From positions 220,270 to 284,269 of the forward strand of contig JADJXQ010000024.1 of NCBI GenBank assembly GCA_016710335.1: DNA of 64,000 nt, given 5' to 3'. The translations under genes and the position numbers were made by a program. The notes under the pieces are model-generated. The model was not told the DNA's origin and did not search any database. It was given only the letters and a program-made list of their open reading frames with translations. This DNA is from Rhodospirillales bacterium. Lineage in GTDB: Bacteria > Pseudomonadota > Alphaproteobacteria > Rhodospirillales > Defluviicoccaceae. Of this stretch, positions 35,962 to 44,618 are shown in pieces. The first letter of the stretch is position 1; every line of letters begins with the position of its first letter.

Positions 35962-37269
35962 GTGATGCTTCGTTTCCTGCCCGAGCAGATCGAGCAATGG
36001 CCGATCGCGCGCCTCCAGCCGTACGCGAAGAACGCGCGCACCCACACCGACGATCAGGTCGCCAGGATCGCCGCGTCGCTGGTCGAGTACGGTTGGACGG
36101 CGCCGGTGATGGTTGCCGATGACGGCGAGATCGTTGCCGGCCACGGCCGCTTGCTGGCCCCGCAACACCTGGGGCTCGACGAGGTGCCGGTCATTCGCTT
36201 GTTGCACCTGACGCCGGAGCAGGTGCGCGCCTATCGCATCGCCGACAACCGGCTGGCGGAGCTGGCGGGGTGGGATGACGAACTGCTCGCCGCCGAGCTG
36301 CATGCGCTGAACGCCGCCGGCTTCGATCTCGACCTCACCGGCTTCGACCAGGAGGAGCTGGACCGGCTGCTGGCGCCGCTCGACGATGACGAAACTGGCC
36401 TCGCCGGCGAGGACATCATCCCCGAGCCGCCGGTCAATCCGGTGTCGCGCCCGGGTGACCTGTGGCTGTTGGGCGATCACCGTCTCCTGTGCGGCGACTC
36501 GACCAAGGCCGAAGATGTTAAGCGGGTGATGAACGGCGAGCGGGCGATCCTGTTCGCGACCGATCCGCCGTATCTCGTCGACTACGACGGCACCAACCAC
36601 CCGTCAAGGCAGGGCGGGCCGGACAAGAACAAGGACTGGGGCGACAGCTACGGCATCACCTGGGACGACTCGTCGCAGGGCCCGGAGCTCTATGAGGGGT
36701 TCATTCGCGCCGCCATCGACCATGCGATCGAGCCCAACGCCGCCTGGTATTGCTGGCACGCCAGCCGCCGGCAGGCGATGGTCGAGAGCGTCTGGGAGAA
36801 GCTCGGCGCCTTCGTCCACCAACAGATCGTCTGGGCCAAGGACCGCGGCATCCTGACGCGGTCGTACTACCTGTGGCAGCACGAGCCCTGCTTCTTCGGC
36901 TGGATCAAGGGCAACAAGCCGCCGCGGGTGTCCGACGACTATCCGAGCACGGTGTGGACGATCCCGACGGTGAAGGTGGGCGAGAAGACCGATCACCCGA
37001 CGTCAAAGCCGATCGAGGTGTTCGCCATCCCGATGCGCCAGCACACCCGGCCACGCCAAGTCTGCTACGAGCCGTTTTCCGGCTCCGGCTCGCAGATCAT
37101 CGCCGGCGAGACGACGGGCCGGCGCGTGTTCGCGATCGAGATCAGCCCGCAGTACGTGGATGTGGCGGCAAAGCGTTGGCAAACGGCGGCGGGCAAGCAA
37201 GCGATCCTGGACAGCGACGGCCGGACATTCGACGAGATCTCCCGGGAGCGGCTGGCAGTTGCGGCATGA
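35962..37269 (+). CDS. ParB-domain/DNA adenine or cytosine-N4 methylase fusion
   Basis: Residues 1-110 are a ParB-like nuclease domain (LQPYAKNARTHTDDQVARIAASL, GEIVAGHGRLLA). Residues ~165-420 are a DNA methyltransferase with catalytic FATDPPYLVDY near 195 and SAM motif YEPFSGSGSQ near 373. Such fusions are common in prophages and protect or mark element DNA. GTG 35962, 7 bases after AAGGA, is preferred to ATG 35965. Its end overlaps the next gene as ATGA. Confidence 0.88.
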   Translation: MMLRFLPEQIEQWPIARLQPYAKNARTHTDDQVARIAASLVEYGWTAPVMVADDGEIVAGHGRLLAPQHLGLDEVPVIRLLHLTPEQVRAYRIADNRLAELAGWDDELLAAELHALNAAGFDLDLTGFDQEELDRLLAPLDDDETGLAGEDIIPEPPVNPVSRPGDLWLLGDHRLLCGDSTKAEDVKRVMNGERAILFATDPPYLVDYDGTNHPSRQGGPDKNKDWGDSYGITWDDSSQGPELYEGFIRAAIDHAIEPNAAWYCWHASRRQAMVESVWEKLGAFVHQQIVWAKDRGILTRSYYLWQHEPCFFGWIKGNKPPRVSDDYPSTVWTIPTVKVGEKTDHPTSKPIEVFAIPMRQHTRPRQVCYEPFSGSGSQIIAGETTGRRVFAIEISPQYVDVAAKRWQTAAGKQAILDSDGRTFDEISRERLAVAA

Positions 37270-37535
37270 GCGCAGCAGCGGACGCCGCTGGCGGCAAGCA
37301 GTCCCGCCGCATGTCGCTGATCGAGGCAGTCGTGAACGTCGCGGTCGGCTTCGGCCTGGCCGTGCTGGCGCAGATCCTGGTGTTCCCGTTGTTCGGGATC
37401 CACGCGACATTGAGCGAGAACCTGGCGATCGGCTGCTTGTTTACGCTGATCTCCATCGCCCGTTCGTTCATGCTTCGCCGCATGTTCGAGGCGATCCGGG
37501 TGCGCTCTGCGATGACGATCGCCGCCGGGCGGTAA
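37266..37535 (+). CDS. DUF7220-like small membrane protein
   Basis: The 89-residue product has SLIEAVVNVAVGFGLAVLAQIL and a second helix, then ISIARSFMLRRMFEAI. The SLIEAxxN start and the Arg-Ser-(F/Y)-x-LRR motif are typical of phage DUF7220 membrane proteins of unknown role. Its ATG overlaps the methylase stop by four bases, so it is co-translated. Confidence 0.7.
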   Translation: MSAAADAAGGKQSRRMSLIEAVVNVAVGFGLAVLAQILVFPLFGIHATLSENLAIGCLFTLISIARSFMLRRMFEAIRVRSAMTIAAGR

Positions 37536-37568
37536 ACCCGGCGGCATCGCGTTTCTCTTGGAGGTTGG

Positions 37569-37790
37569 TCAGTTGGTCGGCCGCCGGAAGGCGGCGTGGA
37601 TCATCCTCGCGATGGTATCGTCGTCCGTCTCACCCGGAAGACGGTGGCTTCGCAGGCGCTCGTAGGTGTCATCCTCGATGGGCACCAGCCAGGTCCCGTC
37701 CGGCTGCCGTTTTCCGGTGGACCGGAAGGGAAGAAGGGCGGCCTCGGCGATCGCCCGATAGGTGCTGTCGCTGATGCGGATGCGCTTCAT
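37569..37790 (-). CDS. Hypothetical phage protein, 73 aa
   Basis: The product (MKRIRISDSTYRAIAEAALL) has a short beta strand and a helix, then ETDDDTIARMIHAAFR. It may be a small RHH-like or CopG-like protein, but no firm family is recognised. Its start overlaps the upstream 75-residue gene as ATGA. Confidence 0.55.
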   Translation of the reverse strand: MKRIRISDSTYRAIAEAALLPFRSTGKRQPDGTWLVPIEDDTYERLRSHRLPGETDDDTIARMIHAAFRRPTN

Positions 37791-38014
37791 CGGCCCGCCT
37801 CCTCGAGCAGGCGGGTCTTGAAGCTGTCGGGAGCGGCCTGGCTGTCGGTGACGGTGCGGCCGAACCGCAGCGCACCTGCGCGACCGATGAAGTAGTAGTC
37901 GCCATCGGCGCGCTTGAGCGTGACGTACTTGCTGCTGCGGCCGTCGACCGGCGTGGCGCGGCCGCTGGCGACGAGCGCGTCGACCAGCCTTTGCTGAAGG
38001 GTGAGTTTCGGCAT
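37787..38014 (-). CDS. Hypothetical phage protein, 75 aa
   Basis: The product starts KLTLQQRLVDALVASGRATPVDG and continues KYVTLKRADGDYYFIGRAGALRFG, a helix then beta strands. It occurs in a minus-strand set of four small genes inside the plus-strand element. No family is recognised. Confidence 0.55.
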   Translation of the reverse strand: MPKLTLQQRLVDALVASGRATPVDGRSSKYVTLKRADGDYYFIGRAGALRFGRTVTDSQAAPDSFKTRLLEEAGR

Positions 38015-38025
38015 CGTTGCGTCCC

Positions 38026-38514
38026 TCAGCCGGCGATGCGGTAGACGCGGGCCGCACCCTTGGTTTTCTCCGAGGTGATGATGAGGCCGAACTTTTTCTT
38101 CAGCGCGCCGGCCATGGCGCCACGAACGGTGTGCCGGGCCCAGCCCATCGCTTCGGCGATCTGGTCGACGGTGGCGCCTTCGGGGCGGCGCAGGAGTTCG
38201 ATCATCAGCGCCTGCTTCGTGCCGTTGCGAAGTTTTGGCGCCTTCGGCTGGGCGTTGATCGCTTCGGCCTCTGGCTCGATCGGCTCTTCGGCAGGCTGTT
38301 CGGTCTCCTGCAGCGAGGCCCGGAAGGCCTCGGCGCCCATCCGTCCGTCGAGCAAGCCGCCGGCTGCGGCGAGGATGTCATCGATGGTCAGTCCGAGCCG
38401 GTCGCCATGATTGGCGATGGCCTTGAGTGCGGCGTCCTTGGTGTTGGGATTGCGTGGCTTTCCGTCGAGGGCGCTCAGGATGGTGTTGAGCTGGGACTTG
38501 GTGAGGTCGGTCAT
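38026..38514 (-). CDS. DUF3489 domain protein
   Basis: About 162 residues from ATG 38514 (MTDLTKSQLNTILSAL). The C-terminal winged-helix segment (TKQALMIELLRRPEGATVDQIAEAMGWARHTVRGAMAGALKKKFG) defines DUF3489, a putative DNA-binding domain of alphaproteobacterial mobile elements. An acidic, Glu/Pro-rich linker precedes it. It lies in the minus-strand accessory set. Confidence 0.8.
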   Translation of the reverse strand: MTDLTKSQLNTILSALDGKPRNPNTKDAALKAIANHGDRLGLTIDDILAAAGGLLDGRMGAEAFRASLQETEQPAEEPIEPEAEAINAQPKAPKLRNGTKQALMIELLRRPEGATVDQIAEAMGWARHTVRGAMAGALKKKFGLIITSEKTKGAARVYRIAG

Positions 38515-38619
38515 GGTTGACGCCCTTTCGTGGCTTCGGCGCCGCGACCATCGCGGCGCTGCTACCACCCCGAGCCCCGCCCGCGAAGCCAGGCAGGGCC
38601 TTGGGGCCAAAGGGGCGCG

Positions 38620-38853
38620 CTATCCTGCGCAGTCGCCCTCTTGGAAGATAAAGTCGCTGGCTTGGCGCAGCCGTTCGAGGACGTGGCCGAGGTTGCCGAC
38701 GTGGCCCCATGTGACGTCATCGGGCGCGACGTCGAAGTGATCGTCGGAGAAGGCCGACAAGCGCTTGAGCATCGTATCGATCTCGGCCTTGGCGGCGACG
38801 AAGGCGGCGAGCGCGTCGTTGTTGTCGGGCTGGCGATGTCGCTGTGTGCTCAT
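38620..38853 (-). CDS. Hypothetical phage protein, 77 aa
   Basis: From ATG 38853 the product (MSTQRHRQPDNNDALAAFVAAKAEID) is mainly helical, with WGHVGNLGHVLERLRQASDFI near the end. It is the first gene of the minus-strand accessory set and is divergent from terS. No family is recognised. Confidence 0.55.
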   Translation of the reverse strand: MSTQRHRQPDNNDALAAFVAAKAEIDTMLKRLSAFSDDHFDVAPDDVTWGHVGNLGHVLERLRQASDFIFQEGDCAG

Positions 38854-38969
38854 GGGTGCGCTCCTGGTTCGTTCGCTGTTGACGATCACATAAGGGCGTA
38901 CGAGCGCCCTGACATCAACTCTAATCGGTTGTTATTTCATGGCTTTTTCGGCCGAACGCTGATCATTCG

Positions 38970-39542
38970 ATGACCGCACAACGCCACGGCATGAGCGAGC
39001 GCGAGTACGCCCGCCACGCCGGGATTTCGCGGGGCGCGGTGCAGAAGGCACGCACCTCGAGCCGGCTGGTGCTGCACGCCGACGGCTCGATCAATGCCGC
39101 GGCTTCGGATGCGCGGCGCGCCCAGACAACCGACCCGGCAAAACAACGTCGCGGTCCCTCGCCCGCCATGCGGCCGGTACCGGATACGGCGGTCGAAGCG
39201 GTCAGCGACACCTTGCGTGAGGACGGACGACCGGCACCGGCGGTTGCCGGCGGCATGACCTATCTGCAGGCGCGCACCGCCAACGAGGTGCTGAAGGCGC
39301 AGGAACGCCGGCTGCGGCTACAGCAGCTGAAAGGCGAACTGGTCGACCGGTCTCGCGCGACCGCTCTTGTCTTCCGTCTGGCGCGCCAGGAACGGGATGC
39401 CTGGGCCGGCTGGCCGGCCCGTGCCGCCGCGGTGATGGCGGCGGAGCTGGGAGCCGACGCTCACGGCGTACAAACGGTGTTGGAGAGCCATGTTCGAGCC
39501 CACCTCGGAGAGCTCGCCGAGGTCCGGCCCGAGTTCCGCTGA
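38970..39542 (+). CDS. Terminase small subunit-like protein
   Basis: The protein (190 aa) has an N-terminal helix-turn-helix (SEREYARHAGISRGAVQKA) and a long helical middle (LQARTANEVLKAQERRLRLQQLKGEL), as in Nu1-like small terminases that recognise the packaging site. It ends inside the start of terL (53-base overlap), which supports the assignment. The charged linker between the domains is low-complexity. Confidence 0.78.
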   Translation: MTAQRHGMSEREYARHAGISRGAVQKARTSSRLVLHADGSINAAASDARRAQTTDPAKQRRGPSPAMRPVPDTAVEAVSDTLREDGRPAPAVAGGMTYLQARTANEVLKAQERRLRLQQLKGELVDRSRATALVFRLARQERDAWAGWPARAAAVMAAELGADAHGVQTVLESHVRAHLGELAEVRPEFR

Positions 39543-41511
39543 GGGCATCGACCTCGCCTTTGACGGCGGCGACGATCTGTTCCGGGCCTGGCGCGACGGT
39601 CTCACCCCCGATCCCAACCTCACCGTCTCGGCGTGGGCCGATCGCCACCGGGTGCTGAGCCCGCGCGGCGCCAACGAGGCGGGGCCGTGGCGGACATCGC
39701 GGACGCCGTACCTGCGCGAGATCATGGACGCGCTGTCGCCGTCCCATCCGGCGCAGCGGGTCGCGGTGATGAAGGGCGCCCAGATCGGCGCCACCGAGTC
39801 GGGCAACAACTGGATCGGCTACGTCATCCACCATGCGCCGGGGCCGATGCTGGCGGTGCAGCCGACGGTGGAGCTGGCCAAACGCTTCTCGCAGCAGCGC
39901 ATCGATCCGCTGATCGAGGAGAGCCCGGTGCTGCGCCGGAAGGTGGCGCCGGCGCGATCGCGCGACTCGGGCAACACGGTGCTGTCGAAGGAGTTTCCGG
40001 GCGGCATCCTGGTGATGACCGGCGCCAATTCGGCGGTCGGCCTGCGCTCGATGCCGGTCCGCTATCTGTTCCTCGACGAGGTCGACGCCTATCCGCCGTC
40101 GGCCGACGACGAGGGCGAGCCGGTCGCCCTCGCCGAGGCGCGGACGCGAACGTTCTCGTGGCGGCGCAAGGCGTTCCTGGCGTCGACGCCGACGATCAAG
40201 GGCCTGTCCCGCATCGAGCGCGAGTTCGATGCCTCGGACCAGCGGCGGTATTTTCTGCCGTGCCCGCACTGCGGCGAACGGCAGTGGCTCAAGTTCGAGC
40301 GGCTCAGGTGGGAGAAGGGCCGGCCGGAGACCGTGGCGTACCATTGCGAGGTCTGTGAGCAGCCGGTCGCCGAGCATCACAAGACGCAGATGCTGGCCGA
40401 GGGCGAATGGCGACCGACGGCCGTATCGGCCGATCCGCTGACCATCGGCTTTCACCTGTCGAGCCTCTATTCGCCGGTCGGGTGGCATTCCTGGCAGCAG
40501 ATCGCCCGCGACTGGGAGGCCGCACAGGGATCGATCGAGGCGGTGCGCAGCTTCAGGAACAGCGTGCTCGGCGAAGCCTGGATCGATCGCGGCGAGGCGC
40601 CGGACTGGCAGCGGCTCTACGAGCGCCGGGAGGACCTGCCGCTCGGCCAGGTGCCCGAGGGCGGGCTCGTGCTCACCGCCGGCGCCGACGTCCAGAAGGA
40701 CCGCATCGAGGTCTCGGTGTGGGCGTGGGGCCACGGCTTCACGAGCTGGCTCGTCGACCACCTCGTTCTCGACGGCAGTCCCGGATCGGCCGAGGTCTGG
40801 GCGAAGCTGTCGGAGCTGTTGTCGCACAGCTGGCCGCATGCGTCCGGGGCCCGGCTGGGTCTCGCCAGGCTCGCCATCGACACCGGCGGCGAGTTCACCG
40901 CCGAGGTCTACGCCTGGTCGCGAAAGCAGGGCTCCGCACAGGTGATGCCGGTCAAGGGCGCCGAGCGCTTCGACCGGCCGCAGCCGGTCACGGGACCGTC
41001 CTACGTCGACGCCACCGAGGGCGGCCGCAAGATCCGGCGCGGCGCGAAGCTGTGGACCGTCGCCGTCTCCACGTTCAAGGCCGAGACCTATCGCTGGCTG
41101 TGGCTGGAACGGCCCACCGACGAGGCGCTGGCGACGGGTGGCGGTTACGCAGGCGGGTTCGTCCACCTGCCGCGGGGAATCGAGGCGGAGTGGGTCAAGC
41201 AACTGGTCGCCGAGCAGCTGGTGACGGTCAATGACCGGCGCGGCTTCGCCCGCCACGAATGGCGCAAGCTTCGGGAGCGCAACGAGGCGCTGGACTGCCG
41301 GGTCTATGCCCGGGCCGCCCTGTGGGTCCTGGGCGCCGACCGCTATGGCGCCGGGTTCTGGAAGCGGCTCGCCGAGCAGCTTGTCGAGACTGACGACAGT
41401 GCTGCCGTGCACGAAACCAACACGCAGGTTGCCGCCCCGATGGCCGGCCGGGTCCCTCGCCCGATGCGGACCCGGCGCACGGTGGTCGGCAGCCCCTGGA
41501 TGACGGATTGA
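39490..41511 (+). CDS. Terminase large subunit (GpA family)
   Basis: TerL (673 aa) packages DNA into proheads. The ATPase has KGAQIGATES near residue 95 and Walker B YLFLDEVDAYP near 190. A Cys cluster (CPHCGERQ, CEVCEQ) near 258 is typical of the GpA family. The C-terminal nuclease domain has IDTGGEFTAEVYAW. Length and order match the lambda GpA family. The gene heads an intact head module in the same direction. Confidence 0.93.
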   Translation: MFEPTSESSPRSGPSSAEGIDLAFDGGDDLFRAWRDGLTPDPNLTVSAWADRHRVLSPRGANEAGPWRTSRTPYLREIMDALSPSHPAQRVAVMKGAQIGATESGNNWIGYVIHHAPGPMLAVQPTVELAKRFSQQRIDPLIEESPVLRRKVAPARSRDSGNTVLSKEFPGGILVMTGANSAVGLRSMPVRYLFLDEVDAYPPSADDEGEPVALAEARTRTFSWRRKAFLASTPTIKGLSRIEREFDASDQRRYFLPCPHCGERQWLKFERLRWEKGRPETVAYHCEVCEQPVAEHHKTQMLAEGEWRPTAVSADPLTIGFHLSSLYSPVGWHSWQQIARDWEAAQGSIEAVRSFRNSVLGEAWIDRGEAPDWQRLYERREDLPLGQVPEGGLVLTAGADVQKDRIEVSVWAWGHGFTSWLVDHLVLDGSPGSAEVWAKLSELLSHSWPHASGARLGLARLAIDTGGEFTAEVYAWSRKQGSAQVMPVKGAERFDRPQPVTGPSYVDATEGGRKIRRGAKLWTVAVSTFKAETYRWLWLERPTDEALATGGGYAGGFVHLPRGIEAEWVKQLVAEQLVTVNDRRGFARHEWRKLRERNEALDCRVYARAALWVLGADRYGAGFWKRLAEQLVETDDSAAVHETNTQVAAPMAGRVPRPMRTRRTVVGSPWMTD

Positions 41512-41514
41512 TTG

Positions 41515-41733
41515 ATGGCGACGCTTGAACAACTGACTGCCCGCGTCGACGAACTGGAACGGCAGCGCGCCAGCGGTGTCGCGCGCGTCAGCTACGATGG
41601 TCGCACGGTGGAGTATCGCGGCCTCGCCGAGATCGATCGCGCCATCGCCACCCTGAAGGCCGAGATCGGCGCGGCGGAAAACCGCAGGCCGGTTCGCCAG
41701 GTGCGCCTCTACCAGGACGGCAAGGGTCTCTGA
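41515..41733 (+). CDS. Phage head-tail joining protein (gpW-like)
   Basis: The 72-residue product (ATLEQLTARVDELERQ, then RVSYDGRTVEYRGLAEIDRAI) fits the gpW-like head completion family by size, sequence pattern and position between terL and portal. gpW fills the portal channel before tail joining. Its stop TGA shares a base with the portal ATG (TGATG). Confidence 0.8.
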   Translation: MATLEQLTARVDELERQRASGVARVSYDGRTVEYRGLAEIDRAIATLKAEIGAAENRRPVRQVRLYQDGKGL

Positions 41734-43220
41734 TGGCGGTTTCGCTGTCGGGTGCGTTCCGGCGCATCGGCCGGCTGCAGCCGCGCGCCCGGCTGGAGAG
41801 CGCCATGCGCTCGCGCCGGCTCGCCGCCTGGGTGCCGCCGCTTCGCAACCTCAACACCCAGGTGGTCAGCGACGGAGACCTGACGCTCCGGCGGGCGCGG
41901 GAGATCGTGCTCTCCAACGCCATCGCCGCCAATGCCTGCGAGGCGTTCGTCGCCAACGCCATCGGCGCCGGCATCAAGCCGTCGTCGCTGACCGAGGACG
42001 CCGAGGCCAAGCGGGCGATCCAGAAGCTGTGGCTCGCCTGGACCGACGAGGCCGATGCCGACGGCCTGACCGACTTCTACGGCCTGCAGGCGCTGGTGGC
42101 CCGCGAGGTGTTCGTCGCCGGCGAATGCTTCGTCCGTCTGCGCGCCCGCCGTCCCGAGGACGGTCTCGTCGTTCCGCTGCAGTTGCAGCTGCTGCAGGCG
42201 GAGATGCTGCCGCTGGACAAGAGCGGCGTAGCGCCGAACGGCAATGCGATCCGCTGCGGCATCGAGTTCGATCGCATCGGCCGGCGCGTCGCCTACTGGT
42301 TCCTGCGCAAGCATCCGGGCGACCGGACCGAGGCGATGCCGGCTTACGATCCGTTCGTGCGGGTGCCGGCAGCGGAGGTGCTGCACGTCCGGAGGCCCCT
42401 CGAGGCGGGGCAGCTGCGCGGCCTGCCGCACATCACGCCGGCGCTGGTCCGGCTGCACCAGATCGATCAGTACATGGACGCCCAGGTGGAGCGGCAGAAG
42501 ACGGCGGCGCTGTTCGTCGGCTTCATCGTCAAGAACCTGCCGGACGACGCCCTCCTCAACGAGGTCGAGGGCGAAGACGGCGACGGCATCGCCCGGGCGC
42601 CGCTGCAGCCGGGCACCATGCAGGTGCTGCTTCCCGGCGAGGACGTGCGGTTCTCGACGCCGACCGGGGTCGGCAGCGACTTCGAGCCGTTCGTCTATCG
42701 GGTGAGCCTGGAGCTGGCCGCCGCCATGGGCATCCCGTACGCCACCGTGACCGGGGATCTGCGCCAGGCGAGCTACGGCAGCCAGCGGGCCGGCCTCGTC
42801 GAGTTTCGCCGACGCATGGAACAGCTGCAGCACGCAGTGTTCGTCTACCAGCTGTGCCGGCCGGTGTGGCAGCGCTGGCTCGCCGACGCCGTGCTCGCCG
42901 GTGCGTTGACGCTCCCCGGCTTCGGGCGCGCCCCGCGGGCGTGGTGGCCGGCCAAGTGGATCCCGCCGCGGTGGGAGTGGATCGACCCGCTCAAGGACCG
43001 TCAGGCCGAAAAGCTCGCCGTCGATGCCGGGTTCAAGGCCCGCTCCGACGTGGTCGAGGCGGAAGGCTACGACGCCGAGGAGGTGGACGAACGCATCGCC
43101 GCCGACCGGGCGCGCGAAGCCGAGCTCGGCCTGTCGTTCGCCGCCGGCGCCGGCGAAACCCAGGGCGCCCGCGAAACCCCCGAGCAGCCCGACCAGCCTG
43201 CATCCGATCAACCGGAGTAG
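41733..43220 (+). CDS. Portal protein (lambda gpB family)
   Basis: The 495-residue protein is the dodecameric vertex for DNA entry. It shows NTQVVSDGDLTLRRAREIVLSNAIAANACEAF in the N-terminal third, GIKPSS, LLQAEMLPLDK, and ATVTGDLRQASYGSQRAGLVEFRRRM near residue 340. These are lambda-type portal features. It is translationally coupled to the gpW-like gene. Confidence 0.9.
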   Translation: MAVSLSGAFRRIGRLQPRARLESAMRSRRLAAWVPPLRNLNTQVVSDGDLTLRRAREIVLSNAIAANACEAFVANAIGAGIKPSSLTEDAEAKRAIQKLWLAWTDEADADGLTDFYGLQALVAREVFVAGECFVRLRARRPEDGLVVPLQLQLLQAEMLPLDKSGVAPNGNAIRCGIEFDRIGRRVAYWFLRKHPGDRTEAMPAYDPFVRVPAAEVLHVRRPLEAGQLRGLPHITPALVRLHQIDQYMDAQVERQKTAALFVGFIVKNLPDDALLNEVEGEDGDGIARAPLQPGTMQVLLPGEDVRFSTPTGVGSDFEPFVYRVSLELAAAMGIPYATVTGDLRQASYGSQRAGLVEFRRRMEQLQHAVFVYQLCRPVWQRWLADAVLAGALTLPGFGRAPRAWWPAKWIPPRWEWIDPLKDRQAEKLAVDAGFKARSDVVEAEGYDAEEVDERIAADRAREAELGLSFAAGAGETQGARETPEQPDQPASDQPE

Positions 43221-43223
43221 CCC

Positions 43224-44234
43224 ATGAAATCCTGGTACACGATCCGCGCCGCCGCTGCAGATGGCGCGGAGATCCTGATCTATGACGAGATCGGCGCCTT
43301 CGGCGTCACCGCCAAGCAGTTCACCGACGACCTGAAGGCGGCCGGCACGGCGAAGACGATCACGCTCCGGCTCAACAGCCCGGGCGGCAGCGTCTTCGAC
43401 GGCATCGCCATCTACAACGCCCTGAAGCGCCATCCGGCGCGCAAGGTCGTCCACGTCGACGGTCTCGCCGCCTCCATCGCCTCGGTCATCGCCATGGCCG
43501 GCGACGAGGTGGCGATGCCCGAGAACGCGATGCTGATGATCCACGACCCGAGCGGCGTCGTCGTCGGCACGTCGGCCGACATGCGCTCCACCGCCGAGGC
43601 GCTGGATCGGATCAAGGGCGGCCTGGTCGCCGCCTATCGCGACAAGTCCGGCAAGCCCGACGACGAGATCGAGCGGCTGATGGCCGAGGAGACGTGGCTG
43701 ACGGCCGCGGAAGCCGTCGCCCTCGGGTTCGCCGATCGCATCGAAAAGCCCGTCCGCATCGCCGCGTCCTTCGATCTCAAGCGGTTCCGGCACCCGCCCA
43801 CCACATGGGCGCCGGCCGCGGAGCAAGACCTTCGCAACCAGCACCAGGAGACCCCGATGACCGACGTCATCTCTGAGCCGACCGAGCCGGATCCGGCCAC
43901 GCCCGCCGATGTTCCGCGGGAACAACGTGACAAAACCAGTGAGCCGGACCTCACCGCCATCGAGGCCCGCATTCGCGACGACACCCTCGGCTACGCCCGC
44001 GCGGTGACCGAGCTGTGCGCGCTCGCCGGCCAGCCCGGCAGGAGCCACGAGTTCCTGGCCCAGGCGACGCCCCTCGAGGCCGTGCGCGCCGCGCTGCTCG
44101 AAGCCCGCGCCCAGGCCGACGACGACACCCTCATCGACAGCCATCGCAATGCCCGGGTGATCGCCGCGCCGCCGGCCGACCGCGGCTGGGGCGACGTCAT
44201 CGCCCGCATGTTCCCCCGCAAGCAGGAGGCTTGA
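43224..44234 (+). CDS. ClpP/S49-type prohead protease with C-terminal scaffold region
   Basis: The N-terminal ~200 residues are a ClpP-like protease (LRLNSPGGSVFDGIAIYNAL; nucleophile in DGLAASIASVIAMAGDEV; His in MLMIHDPSG). The C-terminal ~125 residues are charged and helical. As in lambda gpC/Nu3, this part can be made separately from an internal start at 43857. The gene follows portal by three bases. Confidence 0.88.
   Translation: MKSWYTIRAAAADGAEILIYDEIGAFGVTAKQFTDDLKAAGTAKTITLRLNSPGGSVFDGIAIYNALKRHPARKVVHVDGLAASIASVIAMAGDEVAMPENAMLMIHDPSGVVVGTSADMRSTAEALDRIKGGLVAAYRDKSGKPDDEIERLMAEETWLTAAEAVALGFADRIEKPVRIAASFDLKRFRHPPTTWAPAAEQDLRNQHQETPMTDVISEPTEPDPATPADVPREQRDKTSEPDLTAIEARIRDDTLGYARAVTELCALAGQPGRSHEFLAQATPLEAVRAALLEARAQADDDTLIDSHRNARVIAAPPADRGWGDVIARMFPRKQEA
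43857..44234 (+). CDS. Scaffold protein from an internal start (Nu3-like)
   Basis: ATG 43857 is in frame at residue 212 of the protease gene and is preceded by AGGAG with a 6-base spacer. The 125-residue product (TDVISEPTEPDPATPADVP, then SEPDLTAIEARIRDD) is acidic at the start and helical later, as expected of a scaffold. It was not given as a separate gene by simple length criteria; the internal start is the evidence. Confidence 0.6.
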   Translation: MTDVISEPTEPDPATPADVPREQRDKTSEPDLTAIEARIRDDTLGYARAVTELCALAGQPGRSHEFLAQATPLEAVRAALLEARAQADDDTLIDSHRNARVIAAPPADRGWGDVIARMFPRKQEA

Positions 44235-44240
44235 TCCCCC

Positions 44241-44606
44241 ATGACCGTTCTCACCGAAGGCCGCTACACGGCCGAGTTCCTCGTCTCCGAGGCCAACGGC
44301 GCCCGCTCCCGCGACGTCGTCACCATCCTCTCCGGTGAGGTGCTGGACCCCGGAGCCGTGCTCGGCAAGGTCACCGCGTCCGGCAAGTACGTCGAGCTCG
44401 CTCCCGCCGCCGGCGACGGCTCCGAAGCGGCCGCCGCAATCCTCTACGAGGGCGTCGACGCCAGCGCCGCCGATGCCACGCGCACCGCCATCCTCCGTGA
44501 TGCCGAGGTCAACGGCGGCGAGATCGTCTGGCCCGACGGCATCACCGCACCCGACAAGACCACCGCCATCGGCCAGCTGGCCGCGCTCGGCATCCTCGTC
44601 CGCTAA
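44241..44606 (+). CDS. Head decoration protein (gpD family)
   Basis: The product (121 aa) starts TEGRYTAEFLVSEANGARSRD and ends IGQLAALGILVR, the pattern of the head-stabilising gpD family (GEVLDPGAVLGKVTASGKY). It follows the protease gene by six bases and precedes the major capsid gene, as in lambda. Confidence 0.9.
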   Translation: MTVLTEGRYTAEFLVSEANGARSRDVVTILSGEVLDPGAVLGKVTASGKYVELAPAAGDGSEAAAAILYEGVDASAADATRTAILRDAEVNGGEIVWPDGITAPDKTTAIGQLAALGILVR

Positions 44607-44618
44607 GGAGGACCACCC

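Noticed and set aside
39202..41532. Long minus-strand frame opposite terL
   Set aside because: No family pattern, while the plus strand shows a complete terminase. It is a codon-bias shadow.
41709..44144. Long minus-strand frame opposite portal and protease
   Set aside because: Same reason: the plus strand has the conserved head genes and this frame has no recognisable motif.
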